This document shows, in pieces, positions 44,371 to 57,800 of a stretch of 64,000 bases of DNA. The translations under genes and the position numbers were made by a program. The stretch comes from Castor canadensis. Taxonomy: Eukaryota > Chordata > Mammalia > Rodentia > Castoridae. Under the pieces are notes generated by a model that did not search any database, was not told the DNA's origin, and saw only the letters and a program-made list of their open reading frames with translations. The stretch is taken from the NCBI RefSeq assembly GCF_047511655.1, contig NC_133390.1, positions 160,701,583 through 160,765,582 of the forward strand. Direction: 5' to 3'. Numbering within the stretch: the first letter of the stretch is position 1; each line of letters starts with the position of its first letter.

Positions 44371-44840
44371 GCATTTCAAGTCCATACAACCACGAGTAGC
44401 TAATGGTCACCATGTCAGAGAACTCAGATTTAGCTGAAAATTGCAATGTGGCACAGATCTCTGAAAACACAAAGGCTGTGAGTCAGGTGCTTCTGCTGCT
44501 GCAGCGTATTTGTCCCTGTATTGCCGGAATGGCAAAAGGAAGCCACTCATGGGTGCCACGGGGAGGGGGAGCAGTTCAGTCATACCAGAGGAGAAGGAGG
44601 TAAAGGAAAAGTCGTGAGGGAGGGGGGACTTGAGGTCAGCTTTGGAGGTAGAGTGGGGCCTTCATGAAGCAGGAAGGGTATTTTGTACATGGTGAGACCT
44701 GACAGGCCAAGGGATTTGAAAGAGTGCAGAGCTCCTGGAGAGCCAGGCAGTGCTTTCAGCTCAACCATGGTATTAGGAGTACCAATATAAGCTGGTGAAA
44801 GGAGAGGCAGGTGGAAGAAGTGGGTGGAGGCTGGACCTAC
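44371..44840. other. Unclassified sequence in MANBAL intron 1
   Basis: Nothing recognised. Confidence 0.4.
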
Positions 44841-44849
44841 CATTGCTGG

Positions 44850-45390
44850 CCACAGTGGCTCCTGTTGTCCACACACCAGTATCTCTGGTCTGTGTTATTG
44901 ATTCACTGGTCTTCCTGTGTCTACTTTGCCCCTCCTCTGGTTTCTGTTTCCCCATTGAAAAATGTAATTTAGATTATCTCATTTCTCTGCTCAAAACCCT
45001 TCAGTGGCTTTACATTTTACTCAAATTGGAAGTGTTGGGATCCTGCAAGTTTTGCCCTCTCAATGGTCTCACCTGCTTCCAGTCTCCTTCCTGATCAGTC
45101 CTCTGCCGTATTGGTCCCATTTCCCCACCTGGGGCCTCTACACTTGCTTTTCTTTCTGCCTGGAATATGCTTCCCTCAGATAATGAGGTGTCTCTGCTAT
45201 AGCATTCTCATCACTGTTCATCAGTCACTGCATACAAAACAAAATGATGCCCTGCTTAAGTGTTTTCCGAAATAGCTACCACTTCCTGGCATAGCTTCTC
45301 TCCATGGGTTCATCGTCTGCCTCTGTCCTCTTGTGTGCTTGGTATCCAGTAAGTGTTCGATGAGTGAGTGACTAGATGAATGAATAAAAA
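44850..45390 (+). repeat. L2 3' end, nearly colinear
   Basis: 'ctctgctcaaaacccttcagtgg', 'gcctctacacttgcttttctttctgcctgg' (in parts) and 'tccagtaagtgttcgatgag' run in L2 order up to its end. Confidence 0.85.
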
Positions 45391-45469
45391 CACTAACCTG
45401 GTAATCTAGCAGGCCTTCAGTAATGTACATTGATTTGAGATTCTCGTAGAGGTATTTCCCCTTCTATTT

Positions 45470-45565
45470 ACTTATTTTCCTTAACTTTATATTTGGAAAA
45501 CATAAAGCATACAAAAAAGCTGAAAGAACAGTTCACTGACCCCATATATCCTCTTACTTAGATTC
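45470..45565 (-). repeat. Old L1M 3' UTR fragment
   Basis: 'aaaacataaagcatacaaaaa' and 'ttcactgaccccatatatcc'; a (TG)n run follows at 45572-45591. Confidence 0.5.
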
Positions 45566-45647
45566 AAGAAATGTGTGTGTGTGTGTGTGTGCAAGCAGGA
45601 CAGTTTAAAAGTCAGTTGTGGAAACCTGACACTTTCTTTGCATTTAG

Positions 45648-45855
45648 AAGTTGGCTTTGAAGAGGGGCAAGTCAAAAGAGACCTCAAGCAGTGGCAGTTT
45701 GTGCCATGGCCTCCGACCTGGACTTCTCACCTCCCGAGGTGCCTGAGCCCACTTTCCTGGAGAACCTGCTGCGCTACGGACTCTTTCTGGGTGCCATCTT
45801 CCAGCTCATCTGTGTGTTGGCCATCATCATACCTGTTCCCAAGTCCCACGAGGTG
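45648..45855 (+). other. MANBAL: MANBAL exon 2 (5' UTR end plus first coding part)
   Basis: The acceptor CACTTTCTTTGCATTTAG ends at 45647. 58 bases of 5' UTR precede the ATG at 45706. The donor is GAGGTG|GTGAGT at 45856. Confidence 0.85.
45706..45855 (+). CDS. MANBAL: MANBAL coding exon 2
   Basis: Fifty codons, [20 protein letters not shown] through ...KSHEV. The start has G at -3 and G at +4 (gccATGG), a strong context. The exon ends on a whole codon. Confidence 0.95.
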
Positions 45856-48800
45856 GTGAGTCCTTCTCTGTGACTTCAGTTCTTCTGAGTGCCAGGCTGG
45901 CTTCTGTGTACTAACATAGACGTCACCACACCAAGATCAGCAGGGACGATGCTGGGCCTTACTGATTCAGTGTGTCCCTGAGTTCCCGCCCGGCAGGGTG
46001 AACTACATAATTAACACCAGGTTTGTTTACAGACATAGTGAGACTTTTTTTTTTTTTGAGACATGGTCTTGCTCTGTAGCCCAGGCTGGCCTGGAACACT
46101 GGATCCTCCTACCTCAGTCTCCTGACTGCTGGGATTCTGTTAAAATTTTAGGCCTGCTACATGTCAGATTGCTGAAAAATACGAGGTCTGCCTTCAAGGA
46201 GCTTTGCTCTTGGAAGGAAGGCATATATAAATACAGTACACCCATTTGCTCCCATGAGAAGTACAGGGTTCGAGAGGGTGCAAAAGAAGGTGGGGGACAC
46301 CTGATTATACTTTGGGGCAGGTATTGGGCTGTCCCTGCTGCTGAGGAGACAGTGTCAGCAAGAGGTTCCATCATTCTATTTCCTATATGTGTATGAAGCC
46401 TATCAACCATGTTCCTTCACTTTCATTTCCTCCATTCTCCCTCCCCACTCCCACAAGTACTCCACACTGTACCTATTTTACAGTCCTGTCTTTCATTTTT
46501 AATTCTAAAGCCAGTGTTCAATGGGATTTCTCAAAGTATCCCTACTGTGAGTATATTTACTTTGGTCAGTTCAGTCCCTTCCATTACCCTCCCTTACTCT
46601 TCCTTTCCACCCGCATTAGTTACCAGCTCTCAGTACACATGGTTGTGACCTCTGCCTGCCCAGATATGTTCTATTTTGATATTGTTGGCTGTCATTCTCT
46701 TTTCCTTTCCCTCCTCCTCCAAGTTCCATAGTGTAATTCCACTTTACAAACACATTCTACATGTAGATGTGTATATGATCATGTTTGGTTTTGGGTGTAC
46801 GTTTATCTTTTGAATCTGTTTTCCACATATGAGAGAAAAAATGCAGCCTTTGTCTTTCTGAACCTGGCTTACTTCACTTAACGTTATGTCCAGTTCCATC
46901 CATTTACAATCAAAGTACATGGTGTCATTCTTCCTTACGGCTGAATCCATTCATAGTTGTAGGGCATCTGGGTTGTTTGCATAGCTTGGCTATTGTGAAC
47001 TGTACTACAATAAACATTGTTGTACAGGTATCTCTATTGTATCCTGACTTAACGTTCCTTCAGGTAGATGCCCCGGAGTGGTATCACTGGATCATATGGC
47101 AGTTCTATATATAGTTCTTTGAGGAATCTCCATATTGCTTTCTGTGTATGCCTTTTCAGTGACTAGAGATAGCAAAGAAATAAGATAGAGTTGGAATTCA
47201 TACTACTGTCTTGGGTCTCTTTGTCTTATCCTGGCACTCTTATTTCCTGGTAACATTAACAAAATGAATTATTTACTATATCCTGTTGTATTGGAGGTTC
47301 CCAAGACCACTCTATGTTCAGTTATTCACTAGAAAGACTCACAGCTGTGATGCAGATTAAGATTTCTTTTCATAGGCACATGATAAAAGCGAGAGCACAC
47401 AAGGGAGGGATGAGGATAGGTAAGACACCTAAAAAACTAGCTAGCATTTGTTGCCCTTAACGCAGAGAAACTAAAGCAGATACCTTAAAGCAACTGAGGC
47501 CAATAGGAAAAGAGGAACAGGTACTAGAGAAAAGGTTAGATCAAAAAGAATTAACCTAGAAGGTAACACCCACGCACAGGAAATCAATGTGAGTCAATGC
47601 CCTGTATAGCTATCCTTATCTCAACCAGCAAAAACCCTTGTTCCTTCCTATTATTGCTTATACTCTCTCTACAACAAAATTAGAAATAAGGGCAAAATAG
47701 TTTCTGCTGGGTATTGAGGGGGGGGAGAGGGAGGGGGCGGAGTGGGTGGTAAGGGAGGGGGTGGGGGCAGTGGGGAGAAATGAACCAATCCTTGTATGCA
47801 CATATGAATAATAAAAGAAAAATGAAAAAAAAAAGATTTCTTTCATAGTGAAAGGATACAAAGCAAAATCAGCAATGGGAAAAGGCGCATGGGGCAAAGA
47901 CTAGAGGAAAGCAGGCATAAGGCCCTAGGGGTGCTTCCCCTTGGAGTCATGCAGGATGTGCTTAATTCCCTGACAAATGGTGAAGTGTTGACTAGCTGGG
48001 AAGCTCATTAGAGCCTCAGTGTCTGGGATTTTCATTGGAGACTGGTCACATTATCACCCCTACCTACCATGTACCCAGATTCCAGACTTCCAGAAAGAAA
48101 GCAGGTGTTCAGCATAAACCATATTGTTTGCTCAAACAGTGCAGGTACAGTGAGCCACTCTAACCAGTTCTAGGAATTGTGGGTACCATGCACAATTCAA
48201 GTTCCCACATGCTAGCTTAGGGCCAACCTTGTAAGCAGGCTTTTCTATGGATAACAGTCTCCCTTCCTTCCTTCCATCCATCCATCATCCTTCCTTCCTT
48301 CCTTCCTTCCTCCCTCCCTCCCTCTCTGCCTCCCTCCCTCCCTTTTTTTTCTGGCAGTATTGAGGTTTAAACTCAGGGCCTAACACTTGTTAAGCAGGCA
48401 CATTACCGCTTGAGCCACTCTGCTAGCCATTTTTGTGATGGGCATTTTTGAGATAAGGTCTTGAGGACTATTTGCTTGTCTGGCTTCAGACTGCTTTCTT
48501 CCTGATTTCTGCCTCCAGAATAGCTAGGATTACAGATGTGAGCCATTGGCACCCTGTGATAGTTTTTTTTAATGTTGATTGTATTTAGCACACCTCCACA
48601 TACTGACTATAGTTTTAAAGTACCTATGTTGTGTTTTGGCACTAACGATAAGATGCAGAATAAAATTTCAAATCTCTGGTTCTTTTTGGCCTTAGGATGT
48701 GCCTTATAGGAGGTTCAGTGTTTACTCTCCTACCCCACTCTGCCTTACCTCAAGGTTAGTTTACTTCAACTTGTTTTTAGCTTCTAGGATTTTTTTTCCT

Positions 48801-51800
48801 TCTTTATTTAATTTGTTCTTCAAATCATATAAAACATTTATAAACAACATTTCCAGAAGTCAAACTACATAATAAGGTACATTCCTAGAACTTTGCTTTA
48901 ATCTCATTATCCTCCACTCTGTTCTCTCCCTCTCCTGCCAAGAGGGAACCATTTTTATTACTGTGATTTATCTTTATTATTGTGAATTGAATTTTTTTTT
49001 TTTAAACAAATAAATAGGGCTGGTGGAGTGGCTCAAGTAGTAAGGGCGCCTAGCAAACATGAGGCTCTGAGTTCAAACCCTGTGCCACCACAAAAATGAA
49101 TGAATGAATGAACAAATAAACGCACAAATAAATAAATAAAAGTGAAAACAAATAAATACTTATGTGTGTGTGCTGTGTATATACATATCTATTCATGTTC
49201 CCCTCTTCCACATACAGAAGATAGGACACTCACTGACATACTTTTGCACCTTCCTCTATTATACTTAACAATATGCGTGTATTTTGAAGACCCGTATTTC
49301 TTGGGGATCACTATGTTCCAGAGATCCTGCTGTGTAGCGGAGAGGGTGGTGGGAATTATTGACACAGTGGGGGGAGGGGGATGTGGCAAATTATTAAGCA
49401 TGAAGTGGGGGTGGGGAAGCATGCCAAGTTCAAGTTAAGCATGTGCCTTTAACACATCCAGGCATTTCTGTGAAGATGGTAAGTTAATTTGCAGGTCTGC
49501 AACAGGAGGAGGCTCTGGGCAGGATGTTGACCAGCATTTGGGAGTTGGTGAGATATTGAAATGAAGGAGAGAATATGGAGTGAGATGAGAAGAGAGCCTG
49601 GGACAGAGCCTTAAGAAGCTCCAGCATTTAGAGAACAAGCAGAGGAGAAGGAGCGTCTGCATCTGCATCTGCAAGGGAGGTGAAGATGCTGGTGGATATG
49701 GATAGACTCATGGTCTCTGGTTGTTCTGTCCATCTCCTATTCTGGTATTTTGAGACAGGTCACCACTAGAGTTTTTCCACCCACAATTGTATCACACTTT
49801 AAAAACTTAGTCCCTGTGGTATCAGGCGCTCTCCTCACAGAAATGGCATGCTGTTGGCTAAACATTTTTATTGTCACTGGCCACTGGTGAAGCCTGCTGT
49901 GAGTGGAGTCCTAAGAGGGGGGTGGTGACTGTTTTTATCTTTCAGGAAGAGATATAGGGTGGCTATTCAGATTGCTGGGAAGCTTCTCACTTCTGTTCTT
50001 AATCCTTCAAGGTAAGCAGCAGACCTGGATCAGTCCAGCAGACTTATAGGAAGCTGGGCTCTTTAAGGCTTTTAGGAACATAGTGAGTTAAGGTCTTTAG
50101 AGAGGAGTTAACAAAGGGCTCAAAAATATGGCTCCAGCTGGGTGCCTACGGCTCATGCCTGAAATCCTAACTACTCAGGAGGCAGAGATCAGGAGGATCG
50201 CAGTTCGAAGCCAGCCTAGGCAAATAGTTCACTAGACTGTATGTATCTCAAAAAATACCCATCGCAAAAAAATGGGTGGTGAAGTGGTTCAAGTGGTAGA
50301 GTGCCTGCCTAGCAAATGTGAGGCCATGAATTTGAAACCCAGTACCATCATAGCATACTGCTTTATACCCCTTGTCTCCCTACCAGTTACCATTGAGAGG
50401 TTAATTTGGGACAACAGTCACATCTTTTAAAGTATAAATGTGGTACACCACATCTTTTGTTTATCTTATAGTTTAGGGGTGTAGTGTTCACACAAGGGAA
50501 CTGACTTCATAACTGAAGCTTGCTGTTTTAGCTTTCTTAAAAAAAAAGCTTTTTAGTGGATCAGTAGCAAAAAAAAGTACAGTACCATTAATCCAGCTTT
50601 TATACATGAGGGCAGCAAATGGTTTCTGTTAACACAGGGATTCTGCTGCCATCTTTCCTTTGTGTGTTCTCATGAGGCATCCTCTCCCTTCCCAAACTAC
50701 TAACTGCACAGAAAGGAGATACAGTATTGTGCGCATGATCAAGATGACAAAGAGGGTGAGTGCCAAGGTTGCACCGCACAGAGGTTGTGCTTAACAGATA
50801 GCTGGGGTTTGGAATTTGGATGTGGAGGGGAAAGAAGGAAGCTCTAATTTGGAGACAGAGGGGGCTTTAGGGAGGAAGGGGACCCCTGGGAGTGGGGGTT
50901 CTTGGTAGCCCAAGAGCAGTAGAGAGACACCTGGAAATGAGGGGGCAGGAAGCAGGAGGGGGCAGGAGAAGAAGGGGCAGAAATGGGGGTGTGTGGACTC
51001 AGAACAGTCTTGCTCTATTTGCCTTTTTGCTTGGGGCAAAACCATTCCTCTTGCTTGGCCTGTAGAAACAAGGGTTATTGGTGGCTTTTGGGTCAGAAGA
51101 TAGCAGTTTTGGCTCCAAATGATGAGAAAGCCTTTGACTAGCAAAAGAATGTCTCTCCTGTTATTCCCATAAGCGATTGTTTTGCAACTAGTTTATGACT
51201 TCAGTACTTCAGTACTTAGCAGATTATTTGAAAGCTCTTTTGGAGGTAATCAGGGGAGCAAAAAGGACACATGTAAATGCTTCCCACCCCACCCCCTTCC
51301 TCCTCATATTAGGAGCAGGAACCCATTCATAAAATCCAAGTCTGTAGACTCCTCAGCCAAATGAGAAAGTTTTCTCATCGACACTTCATTAAACTAAAAC
51401 CTGAGAAAACAAACATTTGATTGAGCCTGATTGAGGCATGGGTCACACTTAATCCAAGTATTTTCTTGCAGGTCAGATTCTAAAATGTAATAGGTCCTTA
51501 TATTGTTTCTATCTAATCCCTTGCATCTTTCATGCCAAGTCTGATTGATTGTATGATGGTGTGGTGAAAAGGATTCTGGGGTTGCTTCTAGGCTCTGGAG
51601 GAAAGAAATTGATCAATGATGTTTGACAAGAGCAAGGAGTTGGGGAGTGGCAGTTCAAGTTGTTCCATGGTTCTCCACCTGACTGTATACCTAGGGAGTT
51701 TTCAAAGGCCTGGACAGAACCCATAGAGATTCTGATTCTGTTATTCTTTGAGGTCTCAGATCAGTATTTTCTTAAAGTGCCCAAGCAATTCTAATATGCA

Positions 51801-54800
51801 TCCACTGGTCCTTACATGATTTCTCTGAAGTGCAAACCAATTTTAACAGGACAGGAGATGGTGAGTTGTACGTTTGTGAAGTATGAAATAATAGCTTGGC
51901 ATTGCAAGTTGGGAAGGGAAGAGCCAGCAAGAAGCTGGGATTGAATACCTGGGAATTATTTCATCAACCTTACCTCCTTACCTGAAAGCCAAAGCATGAG
52001 TTGCTGAGCTTTTCAAGGGAAATAAAGATTCAGGAAAAGCCTAAACTTGAGCCACACCCACCCTGCTTAAAGTAGTTTCTATGCACTATAGATACACTGA
52101 GAAGATGCAGGTGCTATCCCTGAATTCAGCAGCTAGAGTGCAGCCGGGGCATCCTGCCACCTTCTGTGTGCCCTCCCCATCCCTCATATCCCTCTCCTGT
52201 CTTTCGCTTTTCTCACCAAGTCCTGCTTCCTCTGATCCACATCCCTGCGGTGAGATGAAACACAACCAGGACAGCTCCCAAGACTTACACCTTTCACCTC
52301 AGTCCCACTTCCAGAGTCCCCAGGGAAACAACTGTGGCTTACCCACTTTGGGACAGCTGTGGCTGGTATGTTTGGTGAGTGAGGGGCTGTGGAATGGCAG
52401 CTGAGAGTGAGACAGGGAGATCTGCTCCCACTGGAGCTGGGCCCTATGTAGACAAAGCTGGTTGTCACTTCCTCTTGCTGCTCAGGAGACAAGCTGAACA
52501 GTGGTCAGGGGACCAAACCACTGAGTAGTCCAAGGAGAGCCATAGAGACCTTGGAGGAAAGCCTCAGTTTGATGGCTCTGCCGCATTCAGAATAGGGTTT
52601 CAGCAGAGGAGAGTTTCTAGATAGACTTCAGGGGTCTGTGAGCCCCCTGAAATGGCAAACAAAAAGGTGTTTATAAGCTCAGACACATTTTCTAGGGAGA
52701 CAGACTATGGGTTTTCTCTAAGTGGAATGCACTAGTGTAGGGAAGGGGGAGTCTTATTCTGGGAGCTGAAGGAATGGGTAATGAGGAAGTAAAGGCAGGG
52801 AGCTCATCTCCCCCCTTCCCTTTTCCCTGTGTGGTCTTACCTCCCAAGCCTCTTTTGCCTCACTCTCTACTCAGAATATAGATTCAGTCAGCCTTAAGCA
52901 AGTGGGTGTTGACTTTTAGCTCAGCAGCTCATGTAGCAGATAGTAATAGTGCATCTGGCAATTATCATAAACTCCTGGTGGCTTAAATGTTGACTGATCT
53001 AATTTCCTCATATGTTTCTGTCATGTCTCAGCAGCTAGCTGCCAGCTCTTAGAAGGCAGGCACCTTCACTGCACTCCTGCCTTTGTTAGTTGCCATATCC
53101 CTTCTGTATTAATGGGGACTCTTCCTGTTGAACATTCAGACTCAGCTCCAGCAACTTCCCCAAACACAAGTGGCACTAGCTTGTGGATGGGAAAGTCACA
53201 GTGGATTCATCCTTAAGGAGTCTTTAGGGCTCTGTCTCTCTGTCTCCTGGCTTTTCTGGGAGTGCTGGCTTCCTTCTTGGGCCCTGTGGTGTGTTAGGAA
53301 AGGGTTGCAGCAGCACCAGTCCTTATCACTCAGGATTTACAGGCGAGACAAGTCATTTCTCTGCTTACGCTCACTTTGCAGATCTGTGGCAGGGTCCACT
53401 TGACTGCATACTCGTGCCTTGCCCATAGGTGGGAAGGGGAGGATGGATACACTCTTGCCCAGGCCACATTTAGCTGCCCACTCCTGTGATCTCAGTGACT
53501 GAAAGTTCTCTAGGTTCCCATGACATAGGGAAAGAGCACAACCTTTGTGGAAAGGGGATGTTGGCAAAGGCAAGAGATGCTCAGCATTGTGACCTTCTGG
53601 AGAAGAGCTCACCAGCACGGATGACAAGAGTGGAGGCTTCATTACCACATAGGAAGCCCTGCAGTATTTGGAGACCTGAAAAAGATGGAGCCTTCCCTAT
53701 GCACAGTGGCTCAGTGGTCTAGAATGTCAAGCCCTGTTGGAAAATTTTGTATGAGGGTTTTGATTTTACACTAGGACCCTGGTTGCCATTGAGGGTGGCC
53801 ATAGTTAACTTGTGCAAGCATATGCCCATCCTCGACACTGTAGGGACAGGCTCACGGAACCAGCTTTGCAGTTCTGCTCTGGATTTTTTTGAACCCTGGG
53901 AAGAGTTTGTAGTGGAACTGGGAGGCAGGGTATTCTAAATGACCTATTCCCGTGAGATTGTCGTGTGGTGGCAGGTTGAGGACATAAACATGCTTCCTCC
54001 AGCCACTAGTCTAGAGATGTGTAACAATTCGTGGGGAGATGGCTGGACACACAGAGAGCCACAGACCAGCCAACGGGAAGAGCCTGCATGCCGAATTGTT
54101 CTGGAATGAGCTCCCAAGGCTGTTCTTTCTAATCACAGTTCCACTTGCCTGCCAAGCATGTCCTGGACGCTGTGTCTTCGTTCATGTAGTTGAGCCCACA
54201 TGGATTGCCTCCCCCGCTGTCCTCTTATTAAGGCCAGCGCTAGCTCCCTCTCTGCAAGGTCTTTGCAGTCCCCAGCCTGCCCAAGGGCCTCAGGCAAGAG
54301 TGGTGCAACAGACAGACCAGAGCTTCAGCATTAGGCTGGTCTGGTCTGAGTGCTGGCCCATTCTTTTTATAGGTGAACCTTTATGTATCTGGTCCTAAGC
54401 CATAGAAAGAGGACTTACACGGTTCTTGGAGGATTGAGTGAGGTGGCTGCATGATGGTACCCAAGCATAGCACAGTGCTTTTCTTTTCCTGGACCATTCT
54501 CAAGAAGAGAATGGCTTCAAGTCTCTATAGAATGACATTTTGTCCTGATTTACAGGACTAAAGCCACATTGTACCTTCCCTGCTGGAAGGGATTGGATGC
54601 ATTGTGGCACAGATTCCATTATTTGGGTCTGATGAATAGCAGCAATTTTCTGTCCTGGTGAGCGGCTGTAGAGCTACTTCATTATTGATGGGGCCTGTGT
54701 CCACAGAAGATGCCCGCCCCCCTCCCCGCCCCGACCCAGAAACCACCTGGCAGCCGAGGCTTTCTGTTTCCTTTAACAGTGTGATTGCTGAGGAAACTTC

Positions 54801-57800
54801 CATCTGGCTTCAGAGGACACTCATTGCTCCCAGACTTAAAGGGAGGCTATAGAGTATGTCGTCTGCCATATGCCTGGCTTGTCCCACAATACATATCTGA
54901 GGAGACATTAAGTCATCCATTCATTCAGTTCCTCCTGTCAGTTAAGAAGTGGAGCTACAGGTCCTGTGTCTCTAAACCCAAAAATCCAAGTCACTTGTGT
55001 AATAGCTACCTTTGCTTCTTAGTGGCCTGGCTTCACTGGGTCAGTTACCCAGTGTCATTGAGTCTCAGTCTCCTTTACTGTATATGTGGCTCCCAGTGCT
55101 AGCTCATCAGGGTAATTAAGAGGCCCACTGAGCTGATGAAGGTGAAGTGCTTGCACAGAACACTCCCGCCAAGTGTGTGTGCCCTTCTGCATTGCCTCTC
55201 AGTGGTCGGCAGACTACCTGTATGTACTGGGTACAAATAGATAGGTGATGCATGATGAGCTCCTGTCAGCGACAAATGAGAGGACCAGTGTCTGGAAGCT
55301 CCTGGCTGCCAGTAGCCCAGAGTGACAGGGGCTGCTGGAGGGGCATGCCTGGAGACAGACCAAGGTTATTGTGAAATGGTCAAGGAGGCTGCGCTGAGTC
55401 GCTTGGAATTGACCTCATAGAAAGGGGAAGCCAACAACATTTTAAAACCAGAAAACAGAGATGTTCGGGACTATTGTCCTGCAAATAGTCTCTGGAAGCA
55501 ATGTGGGGGAAGATGGGAGTGGAATGGTGTGAGGGAAAGGCAGTAAAACCTCTGGGCAGTTGGGACAGTGAAGGATGGGCAGAACATCATGGAATCCTCT
55601 TGAAAAGAGCCCCTTGGAAAGTGAAATGAACAGGACTTGGAGACAGATTGGATGTGGGGGTACAAGGGGATGATTAGGGCTGAGAAATGACTTGGGTGAC
55701 TGAATGCTGTCTAGCCTGGGTAACTGGATGGGTGGCAGTGGCCAGAAACTGAAATGGGGGAAAAAAGAGGCTGAGTGAAGAGGAGACAGATAATGCATTT
55801 GGATGACGCAATGACTGTAACATGCACACACACCCACAGGGAGCCACTGTCAGATGTGAAAAACAAAGACTGACTCCAGAGCGCTAACCCACTTTCCTGA
55901 CTCCTATAGGAATGTTAGTCACAAACAGGAGCCTCAGAGTGACCCTTTGGCATACGGAATCTAGAACAAACCATTCTTGTCATTCCAGAGTTACCTGGTG
56001 TTCCAGGGTCTGCTAAGTAGAGAAAATAGATTTCATAATTAACTCAGATGCAATGTATCCATAGTCTCAAGGTCCTCAGGAAGCCCTGAGGTTCCCAGAC
56101 ATACTGAGAACACAGTAAGAGATTAGGTTCAGGTCCTGGCTCTACTACTGACCAGCTGAGCTCTTAGGCAAGTCACATGACCTCTCTCAGGGTCTGTTCC
56201 TTTGTAAAATGGGGCCATTATGGCACTCAGATGCTAAACTATGTCCAGACCATGTAACACGGACTGGCATAGTGTAAATAATAACTACTTGACTGCTTTT
56301 GTTGCAGCAGTGGTGGTGGTGGTGGTGATGTGGTGGTACCAGGCGCTGGTGGCTGTGGTGGCCATGGTGGTCGTAGTGCTGTGCCATGCATAGCCGTTGT
56401 GTAGGCTGTGTTTTAAGACTGCTTGTGTCCTCTGTGTCCATGGAAAAAGGTGAGGCCTAGTGTTGTACCTTCAGAGCGATAAATAAGGATGAAGTTCCTG
56501 TGGTTATGGGAAGCCTTGTTTGTTCTTTCATTTTGTACGCTCTCCCAGCAACAATGGAAGCTGTCCTAAAGAGCTCACCAGCTAATGGAGGAGGTGGACA
56601 TGAAAATATGTCACCATGGTAAAGTAATAGTGATATTATAAGGTTCCTGAATACTAGGGGTGGAGAAGGAGCTGCCCCCAGCCTGGAGGTGGACGAACAG
56701 AGAAGGATAGCTGGTCGTTTAGTTGGAATGTGTTCTTGAGTGGGGCTCAGTCATAGGATGGGGTTTGCTGGGGTTGGGGGGAAAAGGAAAAAAGGATGTT
56801 AATCTTGATAGAGGTGGTGAGGGAAGCCCTGGACCTGACCAGTGTGGGGATAGAGAAGAGCCCAAGTGAGACTGGAGAGGTGACCTCCTTAGCTGCCAGT
56901 CCACCAGTGGAATGTGAAGCTGCTGGTGGTGAAAACCAAGGTTAAGTGGGGAGCAGTGGTCAGACCTGCACTTCAGGAGTCCCTTTGGCAGATGGGAGGA
57001 CTGGGATGGTGGCAGCAGGAAGAACTAAAGAAGGAACTTAGATGCTAGAGAACAGCAAAGTTCAGAAGAGAGGAGGGTGGGTCACTGGGCTCTGGTCCCC
57101 CTACCTACTGGAGGAGGCTAGGCTGCTGGAGAAGAGGCCATACAGGCTGGGACAGTTGAGTTGGAGGCTCATGGGACATGTTTAATATTGACAGCTGGGT
57201 GAGGGCAGAAGTCTGGGAGGCCAGGAGGACTGAGGCACCAGGGAGGGTCTGTGGAGTGAGGAGGCCCTAGGCAGCCACTGGGCATCACAGTCTCTGTGGA
57301 TTCTGTACCAGAACCCACTGATGCCAGAGGCCCCACATTGAGTGCAGAATGGAGGCTCTGTCCTGGAGACCAGGCAGTCTTTGCCTTTGCCCAGGGAACT
57401 CCAGGACCACCTGGTTTCCACTACCACAGGTACTGCAGCAAGCTCCCAAGTGCCCCATCAGGTCTGCATTAACCATGAGCCTTCCTCATGGATTCTGCAG
57501 CTGTCGGTGTGGGCATTTGGCACACATTCCTCTGAGGTTTGGTTTTGGTTGCTTTTGTAATAGGCTGATCTTTTCTATTTCTTGGCCAGGTTTCATATAC
57601 AGCATAGGGGAATATATATATCAGCATAGGGGAATGCTGGACATCATTTTGAGTTTTGACAAGATAAGGCCCAGCAGCCAGGAGAATGCAAAGCTTCAGA
57701 CTTGAGGCCTAGCAGGGAAGGGTGGCCTCCTGTTATCTTGAGCCTGGGGCTTGGCAGGATCTTCTTTCTGCTGTTTGACTGGCTGGAGATAGTGATGGCC

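Larger units (their letters stand above)
34465..45647 (+). other. MANBAL: MANBAL intron 1
   Basis: 11.2 kb between the donor at 34465 and the acceptor TTTGCATTTAG ending at 45647. It is packed with repeats: Tigger, two L1 generations, L2, and many SINEs, listed separately. A stretch at 39740-41340 holds no recognised repeat or exon. Confidence 0.6.

Noticed and set aside
45691-45705. Upstream in-frame GTG before the MANBAL ATG
   Set aside because: The ATG at 45706 has strong context and gives the standard 85-residue protein; the GTG extension has no support.
54039-54398. 119-codon open frame in MANBAL intron 2
   Set aside because: No domain, no matching splice sites joining it to MANBAL exons.
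55442-55837. 131-codon minus-strand open frame
   Set aside because: Overlaps an old repeat-like region and shows no recognisable protein content.
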